Source: Eriocheir sinensis (taxonomy: Eukaryota > Arthropoda > Malacostraca > Decapoda > Varunidae). Taken from it: a stretch of 64,000 nt of DNA. The notes beneath the pieces were generated by a model. The model saw only the letters and a list, made by a program, of their open reading frames with translations. It had not been told where the DNA came from and ran no database searches. The DNA lies in contig NC_066571.1 in the NCBI RefSeq assembly GCF_024679095.1, positions 5,526,783 through 5,590,782 of the forward strand, given 5' to 3'. This document shows, piece after piece, positions 22,075 to 33,249 of the stretch; the first letter of the stretch is position 1; each line of letters starts with the position of its first letter. The position numbers were made by a program, and so were the translations under genes.

Positions 22075-22335
22075 AGACTGACGGATATAGAGACAGGCAG
22101 ACAGATAGACAGCCATACATACATACGTACAGACAGACAGACAGACACAGACAAACAGATAGACAGATAGATACATAGATAGACAGATGAGATAGGCAGA
22201 CAGACAGAAAAAAAGATAAACAAACATGCGAGCAGACGAACAGACGTACATTGAGACAAGTAGACATATTGATAGACATTCAGAAAACAGATGGAAAGAG
22301 ACAGAAAGACGGACGGATTGACTGACAAACAAAAG
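22075..22335. repeat. Degenerate (GACA)/(GATA) array
   Basis: Imperfect tetranucleotide units GACA and GATA with frequent interruptions. Confidence 0.88.
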
Positions 22336-22634
22336 AGGCGAAAGAACTTAGATACAAAAGAAGTTAAAACATATAAAAAAGGGAATAACAGAAACAAAAG
22401 AAGTAAAAGCATAGGAAAGTGGCAAAGGCAATACAGTTAGGTAGTTAGTTTGAGCGCCGTGCTGAGGGAGACAAAGGCGGGGAATGAAGAAGAAAAATAT
22501 GAATTGATATAGAAAACAAAAGAACAAAAACAATATTGACAAATGTTGAAAAAGCGCCGAAAGTGTGACAAAATATGATAATCTGATCAAGAGAGAGAGA
22601 CAAACAAAAACAGACAAATAGATTATGACAGGTA

Positions 22635-22638
<4 letters not shown>
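22336..22638. other. A-rich non-coding sequence
   Basis: A-rich with loose repeats of GAAACAAAAGAAGT-like words near 22330-22400. No gene. Confidence 0.55.

Positions 22639-22710
<72 letters not shown>
22639..22710. repeat. (TG)n microsatellite
   Basis: Perfect TG tract of about 72 bases. Confidence 0.98.
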
Positions 22711-22713
<3 letters not shown>

Positions 22714-22842
22714 GTAATTTCGGCTTCGCATTGTTATTACATTTCGTTCTCAGCGACAAAGGAATTTCCTGAATTTTTTGTCTTGCTTTTTATTTTTATT
22801 TCTGAGGGAGACTATGATAAAAAAATGGCGTTCCATAATTAG

Positions 22843-22846
<4 letters not shown>

Positions 22847-22924
<78 letters not shown>
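22847..22924. repeat. (TC)n microsatellite flanked by a short inverted repeat
   Basis: Perfect TC tract of about 78 bases. The flanks TAATTAGGAATT (left) and GAAATTCCTAATTA (right) are nearly exact inverted copies around the tract. Confidence 0.95.
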
Positions 22925-22928
<4 letters not shown>

Positions 22929-23375
22929 CTTTTTCGAAATTCCTAATTATACTTTTATGTCGGTTTGTTGTTCCCCCTTTGAATTAATTCGTTATTCGCA
23001 TATTTACTTAATTTCTTATTTTTATGTTTATTTGCGTACATCTTTTGAACCTCCCCATTTTCTCTTTCCCTTCATTTTTCACCCGTATCACTCGTCCTTA
23101 CATTTTCATTGTTATTCTTTATTACTTTGTCTCTATATTCTCTCTCTCTATCTGTCTATCTATTTATCTACCGTTCTCTTTTTTCTCTGTAGCACTAATA
23201 GCAATACCAACAACAACAGCATCGTCAACAACATCAACAGTCTCGCAAAAATAATAAGGTTGTTCACAAAACCGTCGTCCCTGATCATCTAAAATTGTCC
23301 TTAAAAGCTTTGGATCAAACATTTAATTAAACATAAAACACTTCTGTACTTGTCGCTCCATTGCACAGCGGCGGC
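22925..23375. other. Non-coding sequence
   Basis: T-rich with a short CTAT run at about 23145-23170 and an AACAACA-rich stretch at 23205-23245. No gene recognised. Confidence 0.6.
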
Positions 23376-23955
23376 GACGGACAGACAGACAGACGGAGAT
23401 AGACAGACAGACAGACAGACGTGCAGATGAACAGCCAGACAACAGACAAACGGAGAAAAATAGTGACAGAGCTGAAAAGACAGTGCTAGACAAACAGGCA
23501 GCATATAGGTAGACAGAAAGACAAACAGACAGATTGATAGACAGAAAGACACATAAATTAATACTTAGGAGATTGCAGAGAAAGATAAAGGGTTAGGTAA
23601 ATAGGAACACAATGAAATAGATAAATACACAGAAAGTTAAAATGCTAGGCAGTTAGACGGTATGACAGGCAGACAGAGAGGCTAACGGACAGACAGGTAA
23701 ACAGACAGACAGACTAGAGATGTGAACACAGAGAAAGAGACAGCAATTGATAGGAACAGACAGACAGGCAAATGGGTACAGACAGTTTCAGACAGAGACA
23801 CAAACAGGTTATCAGACAGACAGACAGACAGACAGACGGACAGATCAAAAGTAAGTAGATTATGGACATTTAAACTTACAACATTTTAAAAATACAGTAT
23901 ATCATGAGTAAACACAGACAGACAGACAGATACAGACAGACAGACAGACAGCCCT
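23376..23955. repeat. Degenerate (GACA)n array
   Basis: GACA runs at about 23383-23420, 23500-23535, 23660-23712, 23755-23850 and 23918-23950, with diverged units between them. Confidence 0.88.
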
Positions 23956-24056
23956 GATGACTCCAAACAGATCAAATTTACTCTCATTTTGTAGGCCTCT
24001 CGTATACACTTAATAATTAAAATATAACAGAATGATACTTTATACTTTCCGGGTCG

Positions 24057-24090
24057 CTGTTGTTGCTGTTGTTGTTGTTGTTGTTGTTGA
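24057..24090. repeat. (TTG)n microsatellite
   Basis: Short TTG tract with two CTG interruptions. Confidence 0.92.
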
Positions 24091-24349
24091 TTTGGTCCAC
24101 TCATTTTGTCTGATCATATTTACTTTCCTTATCTCTCTTCCCCTTTATTCCCTTTCTCCTTTTAGTGGTCTGTATCTTAGGTGTGTCTGGGTCAGGGTGT
24201 AACTTATAATATTTCTACTCTTTCGGCCTTACCTTTTGCACCGTGTTGAATAATGGAAATAAGAGTGAAGGTAGGGATGAGAACAGTAACAATAATAATA
24301 GTAATACCCGTTTAGAACAAAATAATATACGCGCACTAACTTTTTATCA
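24091..24349. other. Non-coding sequence
   Basis: Ordinary AT-rich sequence; a short AATAAT run at 24290-24305. Confidence 0.55.
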
Positions 24350-25020
24350 ACGTTACCCAGAAGCAAGACAAAATTCCAATCGGACACAACGACAAACTGA
24401 CAAATAAGTATAAAAAAAGATTAAAAAAATGATAAATGAAATAAAAGAAGACAGATTTCCATGCGGGCACAAGGACAAAATGAGAAATAAACAAAAAGAT
24501 AAATGACACAAATAAAAATAACGATGCAAACACAACGACATAGCAACAAATAAATATGAAAAAAAAGAGAAATTATACAAAAAAAGACAAAAATTCGACC
24601 AGACACAACGAAAAATAGACAAACGTAAATTATATACGTAAAAAGAAAATGAAATAAAAAAGACAAAATTTCATCCAAACAAGGACACAGCAAAACAAAA
24701 ATATAAAAGAAAAAGAAACTACAAAAAAGACAAAATTCCATCCGGACGAGGACACAGCAAAACAAAAATATAAAAGAAAAAGAAACTACAAAAAAGACAA
24801 AATTCCATCCGGACGAAGACACAGCAAAACAAAAATATAAAAGAAAAAGAAACTACAAAAAAGACAAAATTCCATCCGGACGAAGACACAGCAAAACAAA
24901 AATATAAAGGAGAAAGAAACTACAAAAAAGACAAAATTCCATCCGGACGAAGACACAGCAAAACAAAAATATAAAGGAGAAAGAAACTGTACAAAAAAAG
25001 ACAAAATACCAAACAGACAC
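24350..25020. repeat. 66 bp minisatellite with degenerate left flank
   Basis: From about 24655 to 25010 a 66-base unit with the words AAAGACAAAATTCCATCCGG, ACGAAGACACAGCAAAAC and GAAACTACAA repeats about five times, nearly identical in the centre. Leftwards (24350-24650) the same pattern continues in shortened, heavily diverged units (GACAAAATTCCAATCGGACA near 24366, CGACCAGACACAACG near 24596). 66 is divisible by three, which explains the long hydrophobic minus-strand frames. Confidence 0.93.
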
Positions 25021-25160
25021 AACGGCGACTTGACAAAAAAATATGAAGAAGAAAGACACGGTGGAGATAACCCGAAGTGGAAGATCAAGAGGACGGAATG
25101 CCGAGGATCAAAGTTTAAGCGACTAATTTGAGACGCAAGTGGACCGATTATGGTAAGAAG
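25021..25160. other. Low-copy spacer
   Basis: Ordinary sequence, no open frame of note. Confidence 0.5.
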
Positions 25161-25560
25161 GCGTGGAGGAGGAGGAGGAGGAGGAGGAGGAGGAGGAGAA
25201 GGAGGTAATTGGTAGGGAATGACTGCAAAGAAGGAGAAATGAGACTAAGGAAAATAATTAAGAAGAATCAGATTTGGAAGAATTGAAAAGAAAAATAAGA
25301 AAAGTAAGGAAAACGAAGAAGAAGAAGAAGAAGAAGAGCAAAGAAAAGAAGAAAACAAGAGAAAAAAGAAGAAAATAAAGAAAAGGAAGAAGAAAATAAA
25401 GAAAAGGAAGAAAAAAGAAAACCAGAACGAACACGGTGAAGAAAAAGAAAGCAAAATAACTACCAACCGGACTACAAAAACAGCAAAGGAGAAGACAAAG
25501 AAAAAAAAAAGAAAAAGAAAAAAAAGTAATAAGTGTAGGAAGATGAGACCCGCTCCAACA
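25161..25560. repeat. (GGA)n and A-rich polypurine sequence
   Basis: GGA run at 25167-25200, then purine-rich DNA with GAA runs at about 25315-25335 and a duplicated AAGAAAATAAAGAAAAGG word near 25368 and 25388. Confidence 0.85.
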
Positions 25561-25701
25561 CGACCCAAGAGAGTGAAATTGAAAAGCGGAAAACAGAAAA
25601 CTCAAAACCTCGGATCAAATCGCTTTAATCGGATCACTTATTAGCTGATCACAAACGATTATGACCCTTTGATTCCCTTTGCTTTCCCTCCCCTCCCCCC
25701 C

Positions 25702-25848
<147 letters not shown>

Positions 25849-26090
25849 CCTCCTCTCCTCCTCCTCCTCCCTCCCTCTCATCCACCTCCCAATACCTACT
25901 CCTCCTCCACTTTCCTCTGCTCCCGTTCCCTCTCCTCCCCTTCACTCTCCTTCCCTTTCCTATTCTCTTCTTTTCTCTTCTCTTCCACTTCCTTTCCTCC
26001 TCTATTTCCCTCTTCCCCCTTAAACATTTCCCTCCCATCTTCTTCCCCTTCTGTCCTCTTCACTAAGCGCAGTTCCTCATACTCCTTTGT

Positions 26091-26410
26091 ACCTTCCTTT
26101 TCTCCTCGTCACTCCTCTTAAAACTGATACACTTCTTTATCTACCTTGTATTCTATTTTGTATGTCGTCCGCATCCTTTGGTTCTCACAGATTAAGCAGC
26201 TCATGGACACAAAAAATAGCCAAGCACTTCATCTCAAAGAATAAAAGCAAGAAAAGGAATGTAAGTGTCGGGCACACTCCTTAACGTGCTCTCCACTCCC
26301 TTATCTGAGTCACTGTCATCTTCAGCCAGTTGCCACCTTGTTCTTTTCGTTGTCCTTCTGTTATCTGTTCTACGCATGATGTGATCTGCCCGAGTCTCTT
26401 AATTTTCTCC
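26091..26410. other. Low-copy non-coding sequence
   Basis: Ordinary sequence upstream of the LINE tail. No repeat, no recognised gene. Confidence 0.5.
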
Positions 26411-27080
26411 TTTTTTACAGTAAAGGAAACAGCTCAAGGGCAAACAAAAAGAAACGCAAATCACTGCTCCTATAAAAAGAGTTCGGAGGAGTGGCCAAAA
26501 GATAGGTCAGTTTCGGGAGGAGAGGTGTCCTGATGCGTTCCTCTTGAAAGAGTTCAAGTCGTAGGCAGGAAGAAATACAGTTAAAGGAAGATTATTCCAG
26601 AGTTTACCATCGTGCGGGATGAAAGAGTGAAGATGCTGGTTAACTCTTGCATAAGGGATTTGGACAGTATATGGATGAGCTTGAGTAGAAAGTCGTGTAC
26701 ATCTGGGCCACGGGAGGGGGGTAAGCATTCAGTCAGCAACTTCAGAAGAGCAGTCAGCAGTCAGTCGTTAAAAGACAGAAAGAGATGCAACATGGCGGCG
26801 GCATTTAGGAGGTAGAAGACTGTCACTAAAAGGAGGGGAGTTGATGAGACGAAGAGCCTCCTTTCCAAAAGAGCTGTGTGAGTGGAGGCCCCCACACGTG
26901 AGATGCATACTCCATACGAGGACGTACAAGGCCCCTGTATATGGATACCAACTGAAGAACTGGCGGAGACGATACAGAACGCCGAACCTCGAGGAAGCTG
27001 ATTTTAATTGGTGAGAGACGAGATGTGAAATTTCCAATTAAGATTTTGAGTTAAGGATAGGCCGAGGACGTTTAGTGTAG
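26411..27080 (-). mobile_element. LINE family J, longest copy: reverse-transcriptase C-terminus plus 3' tail
   Basis: The minus strand, read from about 27075 down, gives the C-terminal third of a Jockey-superfamily non-LTR reverse transcriptase: LGLSLTQNLNWKFHISSL, then SRFGVLYRLRQFFSWY, then ALRLINSPPFSDSLLPPKCR, RRHVASLSVF, PRCTRLSTQAHPYTVQ, and NQHLHSFIPHDGKLWNNLP followed by SFKRNASGHL and a stop. The NQHLHSF...KLWNNLP block is the conserved terminal motif of such enzymes (compare NxLP in relatives). The segments lie in at least three frames, so frameshifts have killed it. The tail contains GCCCTTGAGCTG and ends in an A-run at 26411. It has no 5' half. Six shorter copies of the same family occur in the window. 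Confidence 0.88.
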
Positions 27081-27182
27081 AAGGAAAAATGCACAATTAC
27101 TTTTATATTCTCTTTATTTTCGTGGCCTGGGTTTGCACTAAGTGATTGTCGATACGTGTATTTCTCTTCTCTCTCAAGTCTT

Positions 27183-27440
27183 TTATACCCGATCGCTATT
27201 AGTCGTCTTGATTTTTAAAATACCTTTGTTAACTTCATATTCATCTTTAGACCTGTTTTCATACTCATTCTGTGTCACCTGCGAAGCTAAGATTATTAGA
27301 GTTAAGGAGTTCACCGCCTGCCTCGGCTCCTGCGTTATCTTGAGCACCATGTTATCGCCTGAGGCTGACCCGTAGCACCATCTCGTACGAGATATGTTAT
27401 GAAATGACAAGGTCGAGAAGATTCTAAGAGAAAGTGGGAT
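27183..27440 (-). other. Unrecognised open segment beside the LINE
   Basis: About 85 codons on the minus strand are open with a balanced, non-repetitive composition (for example SGDNMVLKITQEPRQAVNS and ASQVTQNEYENRSKDEYEV), ending at a stop near 27183. Upstream it runs into the GT tract, which has no coding value. I do not recognise the family. It could be a further, out-of-frame part of an old element or chance. I do not call it a gene. Confidence 0.3.
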
Positions 27441-27441
27441 G

Positions 27442-27444
<3 letters not shown>

Positions 27445-27534
<90 letters not shown>
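27445..27534. repeat. (TG)n microsatellite
   Basis: Perfect TG tract of about 90 bases. Confidence 0.98.
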
Positions 27535-27535
<1 letters not shown>

Positions 27536-27761
27536 TAAGAGGGTAGGGTATCGCTCCTTGGAGTTGGTCAGGGAGGAGACGATGATAACAGAGAAGATAG
27601 GTAAAGGACGATAACAATATTGATCTAACAAATATAACTTCTGATATTCTTATTATATATACATGTTATTATTATCATGTTCATAATAATTGCTTCTAGT
27701 GGTTGTTGTTAAAGAGGAAGATGAGTAAAAGGAGTAATATTAGTTGTTAAGTTGAATCGCA

Positions 27762-27763
27762 AT

Positions 27764-27795
<32 letters not shown>

Positions 27796-27924
27796 TAGTA
27801 GTAGTTGTAGTTGTAGTTGTAGTAGTAGTGGTAAGCTTATTATGAGGTTACCTGAGCCTTGCGAAACTTTGGAAGCCACATAAGAGAGAGAGAGAGAGAG
27901 AGCGTTTGTATACCTTACCTGTTC

Positions 27925-27964
<40 letters not shown>
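27762..27964. repeat. (CAG)/(TAG), (GA) and (CA) tracts
   Basis: CAG units then TAG units at 27762-27832, a short GA tract at 27883-27902, and a CA tract at about 27926-27964, separated by ordinary sequence. Confidence 0.93.
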
Positions 27965-27971
<7 letters not shown>

Positions 27972-28199
27972 ACGCTGGTAGCCAGGTAGGACATCTAACT
28001 TTAATTCACTCCCTTTCAAATTCTCACCACTTCGAGCCCTCAGTAACCACCTACATCTCAATCCCCCTCGAAAAATTACACCTGTACCCAGCGTCCTCTT
28101 AAAGAAAGTGGTAAATATATGTTCATCCATCATTAGTGCTTTGAGATTTTGATTAACATTTTTTTTCTCTCGTCGAACGTCCGCTGGGGTTATTTTTTT
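27965..28199. other. Low-copy spacer
   Basis: Ordinary sequence, nothing recognised. Confidence 0.5.
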
Positions 28200-28890
28200 T
28201 CCCCTTTTTCTTCTTCTATCTCCTAAACTTTCTCTTATTCTCTCTCTCTCCCTCCTTTATACACACTTCATTCCTTCTCTCTTTCCTTCCTTTCCTCCTT
28301 CGTCTCTGCCTTCCTTCCCTCCCTCTTTCCTTCCTTTCCTCCTTCATATCTGCCTTCCTTCCCTTTCTCCTTTCTTTTCTTCCTCCCTTTCTCCCTCTTT
28401 CCTTCCTTTCCTCCTTCATCTCTGCCTTCCTTCCCTTTCTCCTTTCTTTCCTCCCTCCCTTTCTTCCTTCACTCCCTCTTTCCTTTCTCTCCTCCTCCAT
28501 CTCTCCCTTCCTTCCCTTTCTCCTTTCTTTTCTCCCTCCCTTTCTTCTTTCCCTCCTACCTACCTTCCTTCCTTTCCTCATTCATCTCTGCCTTTCTTCC
28601 CTTTCTCCTTTCTTTTGTCCCTTCCTTTCTTCCTTCCCTCCGTCTTTCCTTCCTCTCCTCCTTCATATCTGCCTTCCTTCCCTTTCTCCTTTCTTTTCTC
28701 TCTCCCTTTCTTCCTTCCTACCTTCCTTCCTTTCTCCCTCTCCCCATTCGTTCCTTCTCTCAGTCGTCTCTCCATTCCTCCCTCCTGCTTTGCTCCTCTT
28801 CCTCCATCCTCCTCTCCTTAATGTACCCGGTGATCTTTCCTCCTCCTCCTCCTCCTCCTTTACCTCCTCCTCCTCCTCTACCTCCTACTC
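28200..28890. repeat. Polypyrimidine tandem array (CCTT-rich)
   Basis: About 690 bases almost only C and T on the + strand. The phrase CTGCCTTCCTTCCCTTTCTC and its variants recur about every 75-110 bases (28351, 28426 and 28671, with variants at 28310 and 28590). It ends in CCT runs at 28838-28880. The lysine/arginine/glutamate frames on the minus strand are compositional artefacts. Confidence 0.9.
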
Positions 28891-29175
28891 TTGCGAACCA
28901 GAAATATTACTGAGCTGAAATAATAAAAAAAAATAATAATAAAAAAATCCGAAACAAATGAAGTATCTATTTTTACCCGCTGGAAAACAACATATCTTTG
29001 TGTCGATGGACTGGGCGTGGCGGAGGCGTGGCAAGGGAGGAGGGGGGAACTGGGGTGTGGGGGGTGGGGGGCGTGTGAAGTATAGGGGGACGAAGGGGGC
29101 ACAGTCCACTCCTCCCTGCTCCATTTCCACCTCCACAGACACCCACACCTCCACAAGAACAATACAGGTTTAGTA
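28891..29175. other. Low-copy sequence, G-rich on the right
   Basis: A-rich left half with AATAAT words, G-rich right half (29030-29090) with several GGGG runs. No gene. Confidence 0.55.
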
Positions 29176-29378
29176 ATGGTGGTGGTGGTGGTGGTGGTGA
29201 TGGTGGTGGTGGTGATAGTGGTGGTGGTGGTGGATGGGGACTGGTGGTATTGGTGTTAGGAGTTGTGGGGGTAAAGGAGGGAAAGTTGTTTTGGTGGTGG
29301 TGGTGGTGGTGGTGATTTGGTGGTGGTGGTGGTGGTGGTAATTTGGTGGTGATTTGGTGGTGGTGGTGGTGGTGGAGG
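29176..29378. repeat. (GGT)n compound array
   Basis: Long imperfect GGT/GTG array with interruptions such as GATTTGGTGG that themselves repeat. Confidence 0.94.
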
Positions 29379-29450
29379 TAGTGAGAAAAGGGACAAAGCT
29401 GTTTTTCATTTTATAATCTCGCTTTATATTTTTTCGTTTCGTGGGTAAAG

Positions 29451-29459
<9 letters not shown>

Positions 29460-29501
<42 letters not shown>
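29460..29501. repeat. (GT)n microsatellite
   Basis: Perfect GT tract of about 42 bases. Confidence 0.97.
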
Positions 29502-29502
<1 letters not shown>

Positions 29503-29822
29503 CTGGTACTCTATATAACATTCTTGATTACGTCTTGCCTGAAGTGTGACAAAAACGTGTTATCGTACCATACCCTCGTGATTTTTCTCCTTCTTTCTCT
29601 GAGTTTTTATTGAGGTTAATGGGATCTCGTTATTTTTATTGTCGTAGGGGACGGTTCATATTTGTTTTCTAGGAGTTATCAAGTGTTTTAAATGACGAGC
29701 AGGTTTTTTTTTTTGTTCCTATAAGGTCATCAGTCTTTCTCGAGGACACCAGAACGTCCTCAATTCTTATCAGTATTAGGTCTCAGGGAAGCTCTTTAGT
29801 TTCTTGGGTGTCTTACGAATGT
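29502..29822. other. Low-copy non-coding sequence
   Basis: Ordinary T-rich sequence, nothing recognised. Confidence 0.5.
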
Positions 29823-30056
29823 TCTCTTTTTTTGGGGAGGTCTAATGAATGTTTTTTTTGGGGGGTCTAATGAATGTTGTCTTTTTTTGGGGGGGAATCT
29901 AATGAATGTTCTCTTTTTTTGGGGGGGAGTCTAATGAATGTTGTCTTTTTTTGGGGGGGTCTAATGAATGTTTTTTGGGGGTCTAATGAATGTTGTCTTT
30001 TTGGGGGGGGGTCTAATGAATGTTTTTTGGGGGGGAGGTCTAATGAATGTTGTCTT
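29823..30056. repeat. Minisatellite of TCTAATGAATGTT units with G-runs
   Basis: Nine or so units of about 24-34 bases, each TCTAATGAATGTT followed by an optional GTC, a T-run and a G-run of 4 to 9. Unit length varies mainly through the T and G runs, suggesting replication slippage. The G-runs recur on one strand at short spacing. Confidence 0.92.
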
Positions 30057-30059
30057 ATT

Positions 30060-30470
30060 TTTATTGTTTTTATTTACACCAAACACTTCACCTGTCTACG
30101 TCACACCTGTAAGAGAAAACAAACCACACCTGAACCTGCCCAAGCGCTTACACACACTTACATAAACACACCTGTACCTCCCCTAAACCTCTCCACCCTA
30201 CACATCTTTCCACTCTTACCCTCACATACACACATATACACACACCTGACCGCCCCCACTCACACACACTCTTCCTCTCTTTCCCTCACACACACACACT
30301 AACACAAACACTTTTACCCTCTTTCACACACTCACACACTTTCCCTACCCCCCCTCACACCCCACACTTTTCCCCTCATCCCCCCCCCCCACACACACAC
30401 ACACTTCCCCCTTACACCTTTACTCTCTCCCTCACACACACACACCTGATCCAGAGCCCCACTTTCCGGC
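30060..30470. repeat. CA-rich degenerate sequence
   Basis: Imperfect ACACAC runs mixed with CACACCTG and CCCCTCACACC words, with C-runs at about 30381-30391. A decayed microsatellite region. Confidence 0.82.
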
Positions 30471-30610
30471 ATCCTCGAGTCTCCAGAATTACCTTGCCAA
30501 TTATCACAGTCCCGCCCCGACGCTCTTGCTATCCGTCTGCCCGCCTTGACGTCACTGATGATGCCATAAATCCCTTGCAGCGCTAGACATCAAGGCATTA
30601 ACGGGCAAGG
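30471..30610. other. Low-copy GC-richer segment with a CRE-like word
   Basis: About 140 bases of ordinary sequence with the palindrome TGACGTCA at 30547-30554. No gene seen beside it, so function is unsupported. Confidence 0.4.
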
Positions 30611-31310
30611 GGGAGGGGGAGGGTATGGAGGGGGCAGGAAGGAAGGAAAGAGGGTGGAATGGCATGGAGAGAAGGAGGTGGAACAGGAAAGAAGGAGAGA
30701 TGGAAGAAGAATGAGAAATAAGAGTGGAATTCGATGGTAAGAAGTAGAGGGAGGGCGTGGAGGGAAGAGGAAGAAAGGGAGAGGGTGGAAGGATGAGGGT
30801 TCAGAGTAGAGTTAGGCTGGGAGAGATTAGAGGTTGTGTGAATGGAAGAGGAAGGGAGAGGGTGGAAGGAAGAGGGTTCAGAGTAGAGTAAGGCTTGGAG
30901 AGATTAGAGGTTGTGTGAATGGAAGAGGAACGGAGAAGGTGGAATGACATAAGGGTGTGGAAGGAAGCAGGAAGGAAAGAGAGGGTGGAGGAACGATGAC
31001 TGAGGCTGGAATGACGTTGTGGAGGGAAGAGTAAGTAAAGGGAGAAGGTGGAATGACATAAGGGGAGGGAGGGGTGAGTGTGGAAGGAAGCAGGAGAGAA
31101 GGAAGAGGGTGGAGGAACGAGGACTGAGTGTGGAATGACATTGTGGAGGGAAGAGTAAGTAAAGGGAAAAGGTGGAATGACATGAGAGAAGGGAAGGGAG
31201 GGGCGTGTGTGGAAGGAAGCCGGAAAGGAAGGGAGAGGGTGGAAGAACGAGGATTGAGGTGGAGTGACGCTGGGAGAGGAAGTGGAGGAATCTGTGAAAG
31301 AAGATAGAAA
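30611..31310. repeat. Polypurine tandem array, about 120 bp period
   Basis: Purine-rich units with GGTGGAATGACATAAGGG and GAGTAAGTAAAGGGA; GTAAGTAAAGGGA begins near 31030 and 31155. The left part has shorter units containing GAGATTAGAGGTTGTGTGAA at about 30820 and 30900. Confidence 0.87.
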
Positions 31311-31379
31311 AAAGAAGGAAAAAAAGAAGGTGGATAAAAATGACGATTGAGAGGCAGGAAAACATGAAAAAAAGGGAAA

Positions 31380-31660
31380 GAATGAACGAAATAAAAAAAC
31401 ACAACTCAAATAAAAAAAAAACAATAAAAAAACAATAATAGAATAGAATAATAGAATAGGATGAAAAAAAAGAGAAAGAATGAACGAAATAAAAAAAACA
31501 CAACTCAAATAATAAAAAAATAAATAAATAAAAACAAAAAAAATAATAGAATAGAATAATAGAATAGGATGAAAAAAAAAGAGAAAGAATGCACAAAAGA
31601 AAAAACAACTCAAATAATAATAAAAATAAAAATAAACAGTGAAATAAAAAAATAATGAAA
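31380..31660. repeat. A-rich tandem array, about 100 bp period
   Basis: GAGAAAGAATGAACGAAATA and ACACAACTCAAATAA repeat about three times with AATAGAATAGAATAATAG between them. Confidence 0.88.
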
Positions 31661-31919
31661 AAGAATAAAACCCAAAACAAAGCCAACACAAGAGCTAAAT
31701 AAATCACCAACGTCATCATCCAACGAGGCGCCTCAAGACATTAAGACAATAATCACTCTGTCTTTGGAGGGAAACACTCACGGAGATTGTCTTTTTGTCT
31801 TCCTCCTCGGCCCTTTTTTCCTCTCTTAATCTCTCTGAGGAGGAGAATTTACTCGTGCTATTAAGCCAATTTGGGAACCGAGGAGAAGCCAGAGGAAGTC
31901 AAGCCCTGGTAAAGATGTA
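31661..31919. other. Low-copy spacer
   Basis: Ordinary sequence including a CT-rich stretch at 31785-31840. Confidence 0.5.
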
Positions 31920-32420
31920 AAGGAAAAAAGGAGGAGAAGGAGGAGGAAGGGGAAGAGGAAGAGAGGGGGAGGGGGATGAGGAAGGCAAGTTGATGATGAT
32001 GACTAAGAGGAAAAGATGAGGAGATTGGGGAAGAGGAGGAGGACGGGGATGAGGAAGGCAGTTTAATGATGATGTCTAAAAGGGAAAGATGAGATTGGGG
32101 AAGAGGAGAAGGTAGAGGAGGAAGAAGAAGAAAGAGAGGAGGAGGTAGGGGATGAGGAAGGCAGGTTGATGATGATAATTAAAAGGGAAAAATGAGGAGA
32201 TTGGGGAGGAGAAGAAGGTAGAGGAGGAAGAATAAGAAAGAGAGGAGGAGGAAGGGGATGAGGAAGGCAGGTTAATGATGATGTCTAAAAGGGAAAGATG
32301 AGATTGGGGAAGAGGAGAAAGAGGAGGAGGAGGAGGAGGAAAGAGAATAAAGAGGGAGAGTTGGAGAATAATAAGAAAGAGAACGAGGAGGAGGAGGAGA
32401 AAGAGAACCATTAGCAGGAC
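31920..32420. repeat. Polypurine tandem array, about 90-120 bp period
   Basis: Units with GATGAGGAAGGCAGGTTGAT, GATGTCTAAAAGGGAAAGAT and GAGATTGGGGAAGAGGAG repeat about four times (starts near 31975, 32048, 32150 and 32256). Confidence 0.9.
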
Positions 32421-32799
32421 TAGGAGGTCGGAAAGGAGGACAAGGAAAAGGAGAAAGAGGAAGACGAGGAAAACCAAATAAGAGAAAGAAGAAGAAATGA
32501 AAAGAGAAAACAGACAAATAAATAAAGAAAAAGATGAATCAGAATAAACAGAAAAAATAAGTTACAAAAAATAAAACAATACATATAGAAAAGGACATAA
32601 AGGGAACGAAACATGACTCAAACAAGAAAAAAAATACCCCCCCCCCCAAAAAAAAAAAATAGAAAACACAACAAAATAACACATCAAGGAAATAGATAAC
32701 AGGTAACAAACAGGTGACGAGGACAGGTAAATCGCTTGAGGTGACCCGCGAAGGTGAACCCAAGACGCAGAAAGACGCCGAGAGATGCCCTGAATAGAT
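32421..32799. other. A-rich non-coding sequence
   Basis: A-rich with a C-run/A-run pair at 32637-32660. No gene. Confidence 0.55.
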
Positions 32800-32810
32800 G
32801 GAAGATAAGG

Positions 32811-32896
32811 GAGGAGGAGGAGGAGGAGGAGGAGGAGGAGGAGGAGGAAGGGGAACGGGAGAGGAGTGTAAATTGTGTGTGTCCTGGTTTCTTTAT

Positions 32897-32967
<71 letters not shown>
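32811..32967. repeat. (GGA)n and (CT)n microsatellites
   Basis: GGA tract at about 32811-32848 and a perfect CT tract at 32900-32967. Confidence 0.97.
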
Positions 32968-32973
<6 letters not shown>

Positions 32974-33149
32974 TATATATAACTTATGATTGAGAGAGAG
33001 AGAGTCACAGGTAAGCATTTAAAGAGAAAACGAAAGTAGGAGCGTAAGACGGTGAAAGAGAGAGAAAAAGTGAACTCTAAATTTTGTCCTCGCCGCGCTG
33101 GACTATATGGATCTACACCCTGTCAAGTCTGCTACTGTTTATGACCCTT
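32968..33149. other. Low-copy spacer
   Basis: Ordinary sequence with a short GA run at 32992-33004. Confidence 0.5.
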
Positions 33150-33249
33150 TCCCCTTCTTCTATCTCCCTTCTCTTACCTCCTCTACCTCCTCCTCCCCCT
33201 GTGCTTAACTTTCCTCTTCCTGTTTCATTCTTTTCATTCCTAATTCTCG

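Noticed and set aside
24350..25020. CRISPR-like array
   Set aside because: The 66 bp unit repeats as a whole with no alternation of constant repeats and variable spacers. The context is eukaryotic.
30547..30554. Second CRE-based promoter
   Set aside because: An eight-base palindrome alone, with no gene or other promoter element near it, is weak evidence.
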